Below, one piece after another: positions 25,562 through 33,500 of a DNA stretch of 64,000 bases (within the stretch, counting starts at the first letter, position 1; each line of letters starts with the position of its first letter). Under the pieces are notes generated by a model that saw only the letters and a program-made list of their open reading frames with translations, had not been told where the DNA came from and searched no databases. Position numbers and translations under genes: made by a program. The stretch comes from Actinoplanes aureus (lineage in GTDB: Bacteria > Actinomycetota > Actinomycetes > Mycobacteriales > Micromonosporaceae): the NCBI RefSeq assembly GCF_015704865.1, contig NZ_JADQTO010000005.1, positions 232,691 to 296,690 of the forward strand. The letters are read 5' to 3'.

Positions 25562-26224
25562 TCAGGAGCGGAAGTCCAGCCCGAGGCGCAGCCCGGCCAC
25601 CCCGGCGGGGGAGAGCGGGCGGGCGGTGGCCCGGGACAGGTCGGCGCGGACCGCGGCGGGCAGTTCGTCGCCGAGCGCGCAGAGCACCGGGTAGAGGTCG
25701 AGCACCTGCCGGTGGCTGAGCGCACCGGTGCCGATGAGCAGGCCGTTCAGTGCGGCCGGGCTCTCCGCCAGCTCGGTGCAGAGTCCCTGCCGCCAGTGCG
25801 GGTCGTGCACGTGGTCGGCGAACTCGCGGGCGATCCGGTTACCGGCCGGCGCGCGCAGGCCGCTGAGGGTGGTCTGCCGGAAGCGGGCGACCGAGGGGGC
25901 GAGCCGGCAGGCGATCCCGAGCCGGCGGGCGAGCTGCGGCACGGTGAGTACGTCCAGACCGTTCGCGCACCTCTCGCAGAGGCGCTCGTAGGTCTTGGCG
26001 TGTACCACCGACGCCGGTCGCTGGCAGGCGCCGTCCAGGCCGCAGATCGGGTCCAGGATCACCTCGGTGAGGGTGCCCTCGTGGTCGAAACGGCCGACGG
26101 CGAAGTAGGTAGTCGGGGCGGTGCGGTATTGGGCCAGGGCGGCGCGGGCGCTGACGTAACCGTCTGGGTCGACGCCGATGCGGGGCACACCGTCCTCGGT
26201 GTGCAGCTGGATGAGCCGGAACAT
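25562..26224 (-). CDS. Unrecognised 220-residue protein
   Basis: The start MFRLIQLHTEDGVPRIGVDPDGYVS looks natural. A central Cys cluster (DPICGLDGACQRP ... ERLCERCANG) may bind metal or form disulfides, and the remainder is helical, ending SPAGVAGLRLGLDFRS. There is no signal peptide or membrane segment. No family was recognised. The stop lies two bases from the stop of the propeller gene on the other strand. Promoter expected in the 270-bp gap it shares with the deacetylase gene. Confidence 0.65.
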   Translation of the reverse strand: MFRLIQLHTEDGVPRIGVDPDGYVSARAALAQYRTAPTTYFAVGRFDHEGTLTEVILDPICGLDGACQRPASVVHAKTYERLCERCANGLDVLTVPQLARRLGIACRLAPSVARFRQTTLSGLRAPAGNRIAREFADHVHDPHWRQGLCTELAESPAALNGLLIGTGALSHRQVLDLYPVLCALGDELPAAVRADLSRATARPLSPAGVAGLRLGLDFRS

Positions 26225-26304
26225 GGTGCGCGCTCCCGGGGTAGAGCGATTCGGTGTCGTCCTTCGGTACGTCTCCGATGCGACAAAGGTTCAGAAGTCA
26301 CTCT

Positions 26305-26317
26305 GAGTCACTGACTC
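26305..26317. promoter_or_regulatory. Palindrome GAGTCA-C-TGACTC with extra half-sites
   Basis: A perfect 13-base palindrome, flanked by further AGTCACT (26296-26302) and GTGACT (26318-26323) half-sites. It lies in the divergent gap upstream of the deacetylase gene and the unknown leftward gene, so it is a candidate operator for the glycan locus. Confidence 0.4.
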
Positions 26318-26494
26318 GTGACTGCATTTGCGCTGGTAGGAGAGTTGAAGGTAGGCGAAGATTACTCGTTGTAGTTTGTCTTCGCCAGAGGCGCTCGCCA
26401 CGCCGGAAACCGGTCGAACGGTCGAGTCGGCAAGAGTGCCGTGATTGGTACGCTTCCCGGCCAGTAGAACGGTGTAAGTGACTAGGGGGACTTG

Positions 26495-27313
26495 GTGACC
26501 GACTCGGCGACGCCGGCTTGGACCACTCTGCCGGCGCTGATGTATCACTCGGTCTCCACCGTCGGTGGACCCCTGGGTGATCTGGCGGTGCCGCCGGAGC
26601 GGCTGGCCGAGCAGCTGCATGCTCTGACCGCGGCCGGTTACCGGCTGGTCGGTCTCACCGAGGCGCTGGACCGGCTCAGCATGGGCAGCACCGAGAAGAT
26701 GGTCGCGGTGACCTTCGACGACGGCTACCGGGACTTCGTGACCGCCGGTGTGCCGGTGCTCCAGGCCGCCGGAGCCGGCGCCACCCTGTACGCGTCGGTC
26801 GGCCACCTCGGCGGCGGGCACGCGAACTGGCTGGGCGAGTGGGCTCCGGCGTTCGGGCCGATGATGTCCTGGGAGGAACTGGCCGAGGTCGCCACCGTTC
26901 CGGGCCTCGAGATCGGCAACCACAGCCTGATCCACCACCCGCTCGACGTGCTGGCTCCGGGCGAGCTGCGCGACCAGGTGGTGAGCAGCCACGATCAGCT
27001 GGAGCAGCGGCTGCAGCTGAAGGTCCGCTCGTTCGCGTATCCGCACGGGTACAACAGCCGCCTGGTGCGGGACGCGGTCGCGGCCTCCGGGCACGACAAC
27101 GCCACCGAGGTGGGCTACCGCGTGCACACGCCGAGCGAGCACCGGTTCGCCGTACCCCGCTTCCAGCCGACGCCGGACCACTCCGGCGCCGACCTGGTCG
27201 CCCTCGTCGAGGGCGCCGGTTCCCAGCTGGTGCCGCAGCTGAAGCGCCTGGCGCAGCCGGGCTGGCGGATGGTGCGCAAGATGGCACGCAAAGCGGGCCG
27301 GAACCTCACATGA
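26495..27313 (+). CDS. Polysaccharide deacetylase (NodB domain, carbohydrate esterase 4)
   Basis: 272 residues from GTG 26495, with AGGGGG just upstream. The NodB motifs are present: TFDDGYRDF (metal-binding Asp pair), IGNHSLIHHPLD (the H-x3-H-like metal motif), and FAYPHGYNSRLV. It has no signal peptide, which suggests a cytoplasmic or peripheral enzyme, or export by another route. Family members remove N- or O-acetyl groups from glycans. The C-terminus is a basic helix (MVRKMARKAGRN). The next gene, a GH26-like hydrolase, overlaps by four bases, so the two act together. Confidence 0.87.
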   Translation: MTDSATPAWTTLPALMYHSVSTVGGPLGDLAVPPERLAEQLHALTAAGYRLVGLTEALDRLSMGSTEKMVAVTFDDGYRDFVTAGVPVLQAAGAGATLYASVGHLGGGHANWLGEWAPAFGPMMSWEELAEVATVPGLEIGNHSLIHHPLDVLAPGELRDQVVSSHDQLEQRLQLKVRSFAYPHGYNSRLVRDAVAASGHDNATEVGYRVHTPSEHRFAVPRFQPTPDHSGADLVALVEGAGSQLVPQLKRLAQPGWRMVRKMARKAGRNLT

Positions 27314-28377
27314 GCCGTTCGCACCGCCGGGACACCCCGGTAAGCCGTCGCGGCCTGCTCGGGCTCGCCGCGCTCGCCGTGCTGCCGGTCGCCGGCTTCG
27401 GCTACAGCCAGCTGAAGTCGGACGGCACCGCGTCCGGAGCCAGCCCGTCCGCCTCCGGGCGGGTTCCGGTCTCCGAGCCGTCGGCCCGCCCGACTCCGGA
27501 GCCGTTCGCGAGCGCCGACCCGAAGGTGAAGCTGGGCGGGACGGTCCCGTTCGTGCCCGGCAAGGCGCTGTTCGGCTCCTACCTGGGACTGGACGGCCTG
27601 GAGTACGCGGAGGCGCTCGCGCTGCGTAAGAAGCAGCTCGGCCGTGGCCAGCGGATCGTGCACCTGTTCTACGCGTGGGAGGACGACCTGCCGTCGTCCA
27701 TCCCGTACCTGCCCAAGGGCTCGATCCCGATGGTGTCCTGGCGCGGCCCGAAGCACGAGACGATCCTCAGCGGCGACGCCGACGACTACATCAAGGCGTC
27801 CGCCCGGCGCCTGCGCGACCTGGACCGGCCGGTTCTGCTGCGCTGGGGCTGGGAGATGAACGGCGACTGGTACGCGTGGAGCGGCTTCAAGAACAACAAG
27901 AACGCGCAGGGGTACGTGGACTGCTACCACCACCTCTGGAAGATCTTCGAGAAGGAGGGGGCCGACCAGGTCTCCTGGGTGTGGAGCCCGAACTGGAACA
28001 ACAGCCCCAACGAGGCGTGGAACCGGATGGAGGCGTACTACCCCGGTGACGAGTACGTCGACTGGGTGGGCGTCTCCGGCTACAACCTCCACGACGAGGA
28101 GCCGGCCACCCTGTTCGATCCGGTCTACCAGAAGTATTCGCCGCACAAGCCGCTCATGATCACGGAGATCGGGTCGGTGGACCGCGGCGGCACCAGCAAG
28201 GCCGACTGGATCAAGGACTTCGCGGCGTACGTCGTGCAGCGCCCGGCCATCGGCGGCGTGGTCTGGTTCGACACCGACACGCACCCGAGCTGGCCGGAGC
28301 GCTGGCGCATCGACACCGATGCGACGTCGACGGCGGCGTACAAGGCGATGGTGCAGAACCCCCGGTTCAGCGGCTGA
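27310..28377 (+). CDS. Tat-exported GH26-like glycoside hydrolase
   Basis: 355 residues. The N-terminus has a twin-arginine signal (VSRRGLLGLAALAVLPVAG), then a Ser/Pro-rich linker (about 40-75) and a TIM-barrel domain like family 26 mannanases. The acid/base Glu is seen in LLRWGWEMNGDWY and the nucleophile Glu in LMITEIGSVDRGG; WSPNWNNSPN and YYPGDEYVDWVGVSGYN are further family marks. It is coupled to the deacetylase gene, suggesting cleavage of a deacetylated surface glycan. The true substrate is unknown. Confidence 0.85.
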   Translation: MSRSHRRDTPVSRRGLLGLAALAVLPVAGFGYSQLKSDGTASGASPSASGRVPVSEPSARPTPEPFASADPKVKLGGTVPFVPGKALFGSYLGLDGLEYAEALALRKKQLGRGQRIVHLFYAWEDDLPSSIPYLPKGSIPMVSWRGPKHETILSGDADDYIKASARRLRDLDRPVLLRWGWEMNGDWYAWSGFKNNKNAQGYVDCYHHLWKIFEKEGADQVSWVWSPNWNNSPNEAWNRMEAYYPGDEYVDWVGVSGYNLHDEEPATLFDPVYQKYSPHKPLMITEIGSVDRGGTSKADWIKDFAAYVVQRPAIGGVVWFDTDTHPSWPERWRIDTDATSTAAYKAMVQNPRFSG

Positions 28378-28391
28378 CCGCCGAACCGGGG
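28360..28391. terminator. Hairpin over the end of the GH26-like gene
   Basis: 14-bp stem with one mismatch (28360-28373 with 28378-28391) and a 4-base loop that includes the stop codon. It separates this gene from the convergent second GH26-like gene, whose stop is at 28402. Confidence 0.6.
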
Positions 28392-28401
28392 ATTCCCGGC
28401 G

Positions 28402-29679
28402 TCAGGACTTGTAGAGCGAGCGGTACACGTCCGACGACCCGCTGGTGTCGGCCATGCACTTCGGGTCGTCCGGGCGCAGGATGCTGGACTGGTTGGTCTT
28501 CCCGTCGCACCGCTGGAAGTACGCCTCGTACGCCAGGTACGGCGCGTGCTCGGCGAACCAGCCGTGCATCCAGCGGATGAACTCCGGGTTGTCCTTCTTG
28601 GCGTCGCTGAACGGCATCACGCCCCACTCGCCCACCGAGAACAGCTTCCCGTGCTGCTGGGCGAAGACGAACAGCCAGTTCAGGCCGTCCTCCCGGTCGG
28701 CGGTCGCGTCGAACTCCGCCTTCGTCGGCGACCACGGCCAATGGTCGTAGTTGTCGATGCCGATGATGTCGACGTACTCGTCACCGGGATAGCAGTTCGT
28801 GGTCAGCCCGCCGCACAGCTCGTCCGGGGTGTTGTGCGCGTTGATCGACCAGTCCAGGACGACCTTCGGATTCGTCGACCGGATGGCGTCGGCCGCGCGC
28901 CGGTAGCAGGCGATGTAGTCCTCGGTGTCGAGGGCGCGCCAGCCCATCGACTCCTCGTTCATCTCCCAGCCCAGCCGGACCACCGAGTCACCGCGGCCGT
29001 GCCGGACCATCAGCGAGCCGAAGTCCCGCCAGTGCTGGTCGTAGTCGCCGGCGGCGCAGTCGTCCACGAGTTCCTCGCGCTTGTTCGGCACCAGGCCCTG
29101 GGAGACGACCAGGACCCCGTCGAAGTTGTCGAAGAACTCGAACGTCCAGCCGGTGCCCCGGGTCATCGACTCGTAGCTGGTGCGGTCGGTGTAGGTCTGC
29201 GTCACGTTGCAGGGGCGGCCGCGGGCGGTGCAGAAGGTCCGCACCGATGCGGTGTTCAGGAGCGGGAAGCCGTTGACGCCGGACAGCCCGTACTCGCCGG
29301 GCCAGCTTCCGGCCGCCCGGGGCAGCGAGAACTGGGTGCGGGCCGAGCGTTTCCCGGCCTTCGTCGACGCGGCGGCGACCGCCGCCGCGGTGGGCATCAG
29401 GGTCGGCACGGGCGCGGGCGCGGCGGACGACGGCGCGGCGGAGACCACCGCGGACGCCGAGGGTGCCGGGGCGGTCGCGCTGGCCGCGACGGCGGACGGC
29501 TGCGTGGCGGCTGTCTCGGTGCCCGAGTCACCGCCCAGGCGGCTCGCCAGGCCGATCCCGGCGGCGAGCAGGACCGCTCCGGCGGCGGCAAGCAGGATCC
29601 GGCCGCGCCGGGACCGGGCCGCGGGTTTGGGCTCGGGCGGACCCGAGGGATTGTCGGCGGATGGTGGCGCGTCGGCCAT
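28402..29679 (-). CDS. Membrane-anchored GH26-like glycoside hydrolase
   Basis: 425 residues from ATG 29679 (GGAGA seven bases upstream). A Pro-rich cytoplasmic start is followed by one membrane segment (RRGRILLAAAGAVLLAAGIGLAS, about 25-47), a long Ala/Ser/Pro linker, and a hydrolase domain. VVRLGWEMNEESMGWRA holds the likely acid Glu and LFSVGEWGVMPFSD the likely nucleophile, with DWSINAHNT and CYPGDEYVDIIGIDNYD between. Six or more cysteines in the domain fit an extracellular location. It is a distant paralogue of the preceding Tat-exported protein and probably acts on the same surface glycan. Confidence 0.83.
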   Translation of the reverse strand: MADAPPSADNPSGPPEPKPAARSRRGRILLAAAGAVLLAAGIGLASRLGGDSGTETAATQPSAVAASATAPAPSASAVVSAAPSSAAPAPVPTLMPTAAAVAAASTKAGKRSARTQFSLPRAAGSWPGEYGLSGVNGFPLLNTASVRTFCTARGRPCNVTQTYTDRTSYESMTRGTGWTFEFFDNFDGVLVVSQGLVPNKREELVDDCAAGDYDQHWRDFGSLMVRHGRGDSVVRLGWEMNEESMGWRALDTEDYIACYRRAADAIRSTNPKVVLDWSINAHNTPDELCGGLTTNCYPGDEYVDIIGIDNYDHWPWSPTKAEFDATADREDGLNWLFVFAQQHGKLFSVGEWGVMPFSDAKKDNPEFIRWMHGWFAEHAPYLAYEAYFQRCDGKTNQSSILRPDDPKCMADTSGSSDVYRSLYKS

Positions 29680-29761
29680 TCGAGGTTCTCCGAAACGGTC
29701 GGCGGTCAACGGAAAGGACCGGCCACCGGGCGGCGGCCGGGAACGAGAAGGAGACCGCGGC

Positions 29762-30580
29762 CTACTGCGCGGCCGCGATGATGACGGTACGGAAAGCGGC
29801 CGTCTCGCCGTCCCGGAAGAGGTCCATGGTGACCCGCTCGGTGCCGGGCACACTGACCCGGCCGCTCCATTCACCGGCGGTGTCCGGGGTGAGGCGGTGT
29901 TCGCTGAGCTCGGCGCCCGCGGTGCCGCTAAGCACCAGCCGGTACGGTCCACGCCCGGCGTCCAGCCCGGTGGCGGTGACCTGCACCGATCGGTTGCCGT
30001 CGGCGTCCACCGCCCCCGGCGGGGTGGCCGACAGGGTGACGACCGCGGTGTCGTAGGTCCGCTCCGAGTCGGTGAACGACCACCAGCCGATCCCGCTGAT
30101 CAGCGCCAGCGCCAGGGTCAGCGGCAGCACGTCGCGGAACAGCCGGCGGCGGGAGAGCCGCCACTTCGAGCCCGGCCGCGGAGTCGCACCGGCGGCCGTG
30201 GAGATCCGGGTCGCCGACTCCGCCGCTCCGGCGGCCGGCGCGATCCGCGGCCGGGCCACCGCGACACCGGTCGCGATCAGTGCGACCGCGGCGGCGATCG
30301 ACAGCCAGCCGGCCTGATTCAGTGAGCCGCCGACCGCCCACAGGCCGAGACCGCCGAGCACGAGGACGGCCAGGCTCAGCGCCGGGATCAGCACCAGCCG
30401 TTCCACCACGCCGATGTCCAGCCGGCCGGGCCGGAACATCGCCTCGGTGATCGCGAGCCCCGGAAGGACGAACGCCAGCAGCAGGCCGCCCGGCACCGAG
30501 GCCGCCAGCGGTCCGGCCAGCACCGCGGCGCCGGAGGCGACCGTCACGCCGGCGAGGGCACCGGCACGGGCGGCGTTCAC
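29762..30580 (-). CDS. DUF1616-type membrane protein
   Basis: 272 residues from GTG 30580 with GGGGG four bases upstream. Four membrane segments, with LPGGLLLAFVLPGLAITEAMF-like and ERLVLIPALSLAVLVLGGLGLW segments matching DUF1616 proteins, are followed by a basic loop, one more membrane segment and an outer domain resembling an Ig-like fold (VVTLSATPPGAVDADGNRSVQV...GEWSGRVSVPGTERVTM). DUF1616 proteins often lie in polysaccharide loci. The start overlaps the stop of the giant membrane protein gene by four bases, so they are coupled. Confidence 0.7.
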   Translation of the reverse strand: MNAARAGALAGVTVASGAAVLAGPLAASVPGGLLLAFVLPGLAITEAMFRPGRLDIGVVERLVLIPALSLAVLVLGGLGLWAVGGSLNQAGWLSIAAAVALIATGVAVARPRIAPAAGAAESATRISTAAGATPRPGSKWRLSRRRLFRDVLPLTLALALISGIGWWSFTDSERTYDTAVVTLSATPPGAVDADGNRSVQVTATGLDAGRGPYRLVLSGTAGAELSEHRLTPDTAGEWSGRVSVPGTERVTMDLFRDGETAAFRTVIIAAAQ

Positions 30581-33500
30581 GAGACCCCCATCTGATAGAT
30601 CCGGACGTGGCCGTTGTCGTAGAGCCGCGAGATCCCGTTGATCCGGTCGAACTTGGTCAGGTCCGAGGCCGGGATCGGCTCGGTGAGCCGGCCCGCCATC
30701 GGGTCGTTCTGGAAGTACGCGTCGTTCGGCGGCAGGTCGTCGCTGAGCCGCTCGTCGACGACCAGGTACGCCAGGCCGAGGCCCCTGGCCCGGTCGTCCT
30801 GCTCGGCGGTCCACTGGTCGGCGTAGAAGAGCTCACCCACCTCACGAACCGGGTCCATCCGCCCGTACGTCGAGGAGAGCGCCACGGCGGTGATGTCGCC
30901 GCCGACCCGGGTGCCGTGCGGCAGCGTCGCCGCCTGCCAGTAGGCCGCGTCGACCCCGAAGGCGTCCACCGAGCGCTCGTACGCGGCCGGCAGGTACGGA
31001 CCGGGCAGCAGGGCCGAGACCGGCGGCCAGCCACCGGTCCGGGCGCCGATCATCAGCACGGTGATGAGCGCGGTACCCAGGTACACCTGGCCGGCGAGCC
31101 GGCGGCCGGTGGTGACCGACAGGCCGGGCGGCGGTGCCGATAGCCAGCGGCGGCCGCTCTCGTCCTTCGGGGGGATGAGCTGGACGGCGTACACGATCGC
31201 GATCGCCGCGATGATCGACATCGGGACGTAGGTGAAGGTGGAGAGCCGGCCGGCGATCTCCGGGCCGCCCGAACCGAGGAACCGCGCGCCGTTGCCGGCG
31301 AAGAACACGCCGCCGCCGACCAGGGCGGCCCAGCGCCAGGCGTCGCGGTCCTTACGCAGCAGCATGTCGCGGGCCACGGCCAGGAAGAGGATGAGCAGGC
31401 CGAGCAGGCCGGCGCCCTGCACCGCGAGCTGCACCACCGGCACCGGCGGGGTGACGGTGGCCGGCTCGCTGGAGTCGCCGAACATCTGGTTCAGCGAGGC
31501 CCGCAGGCTGTCGATCGGCGCCTCGAGGTACGCGACGACGTCCTGTGCCACGAACCCGATCCAGCAGGCCACCAAGGTGGCCGCCACGGCCGGAAGGGCC
31601 AGCGTGACCCACGGCCGCGGCTTCTCCAGTACGACCTCGGTCAGCGCCAGCAGACCCAGCGTCGCCACCAGGGCGAAAGCGGTCACGTGGTGGCTGACCG
31701 TGGTCATCGCTATGCCGGCGATGGCGATCGCGACGAACTTCCGGCCGCCACCGGTACGCCAGCGACGGTGTGCCCAGACGGTCAGCATGAAGAACGGGAG
31801 CGCGGCCGTCTGGTACAGGAACATCGAGTTGAAGAACAGGTAGTGCATTGCCGTCGCGTAGGTCACACAGGCCACACCGGCCATCGCCGGGGAGTTGCTG
31901 CCGCGCAGCACGGCGGCGAAGAGCATGCCCACGAAGATCAGGTGAGCGACGCCGGCCACGATCGTCCCCGACGCGGTCACCGACAGCCCGGTCAGCCCGG
32001 ACACCGCCGCACCCATCTCGGCCAGGCCGGGGAAGTGCACAGCAGGGGGGAGCGCCTGGTTCGGCCGGAACAGCTGGCCGGACTCGGTGATCAGCGTGGT
32101 GGCCATCCAGTGCTGGAGCTCGTCGGGGAACCGGAACTGGTCCGGGCTGTACATCCACTTGAGCATGTACTGGTTGGTGGCCAGGCCGATCACCAGCAGG
32201 AACGACTCGGCGACCCCGGCGAGGCGGCTGAGCAGCCGGAACACCACCGGGGTGAAGACGATGATCTGACCGATCCAGTACGCGGTCATCGCCCAGGTGG
32301 ACTCGTGGCGGCCGCCGCCGTAGGACAGCGCGACGAGCACCACACCGAGGCTGGAGAGGGCGAGCACCCAGGGCGCGTAGCCGAGGTCGACCGGCCCGGT
32401 GGGCTTCGGCTCCGGCTTCGGCGTGCTGGGCAGCCGGATGACGACGGTCTCATCGCCGACCGAGCGCCGGTCGACGGTGGCCCGCCCGGCGATGACCGGA
32501 GTCTTCTTCGGCGTCTGCGGCAGCCGGATGATGACGGTGTCGTCGGTCACCGGGCGCTTGCGCGGCGTACTCCCGGGGGTTTTCGGTTTGCCCGTCCCGG
32601 GCAACCGGATGATCACCGTGTCGTCGCCGACGGACCGCTTGCGGCCGGTGTCCTTGTTGTTGCCGGGCAGCCGGATGATCACCGTGTCGTCGCCGACGGG
32701 CCGCTTGCGGCCGGCCTTCTCGGTCGGCTTCAGGTCGCCGGGGACCTTGCTGATCACGACCGTGTCGTCGGCGGCCGGAGGCTTCTTGGGGCCCGTCTCC
32801 GGAAGCCGCATCATGACGGTGTCGTCCGGGCCCGGAGTCCGCTTCACGGTCTCGGCGGGCAGCCGGATGACGACGGTCTCCTCACCCACCGGGCGGGCCG
32901 GCTCGGGCTTGGCGGGCGGCTTCGTCCCGGCGGCCGGTCCCGGTTTCGCCGAGGGCTCCGGCCTGGCGGGCGGCGCGGCCTTGGGCGGCGTGGCGGGTCC
33001 GGCGGCCGGTGGCGCGACCTTGGCCGAGGCGGCGGCCTTGGCGGGCGGCGCGGGCGGACTCGGCGGCGTGGCGGCCTTGCCAGGCGGCGTGGCGGGCGCG
33101 GCGGGCCTCGCGGGCCCCGGCTGCGATGCGGGGGGCGCGCTCGGCCTGGCGGTTCCTGCCTGCGGTGCGGAAGGCGGGACAGGCTTGGCGGTTCCCGCTT
33201 GTGGTGCGGGCGGTGAGGTAGGCCTGGCGGTTCCTGCCTGCGGTGCGGGCGGCGAGGTAGGCCTCGCGGCTCCTGCCTGCGGCGTGGAGGGCGGGCTAGG
33301 CCTGGCGCTTCCTGCCTGCGGTGCGGAAGGCGGGACAGGCTTGGCGGTTCCTGCCTGTGGTGCGGGCGGTGCGCTGGGCCTCGCGGTTCCTGCCTGCGGT
33401 GCGGAAGGCGAGACAGGCCTCGCGGTTCCCGCCTGCGGCGTGGAGGGCGGGTTAGGCCTAGCGGTTCCTGCCTGGGGGGCGGGCGGCGCGCTGGGCTTTG

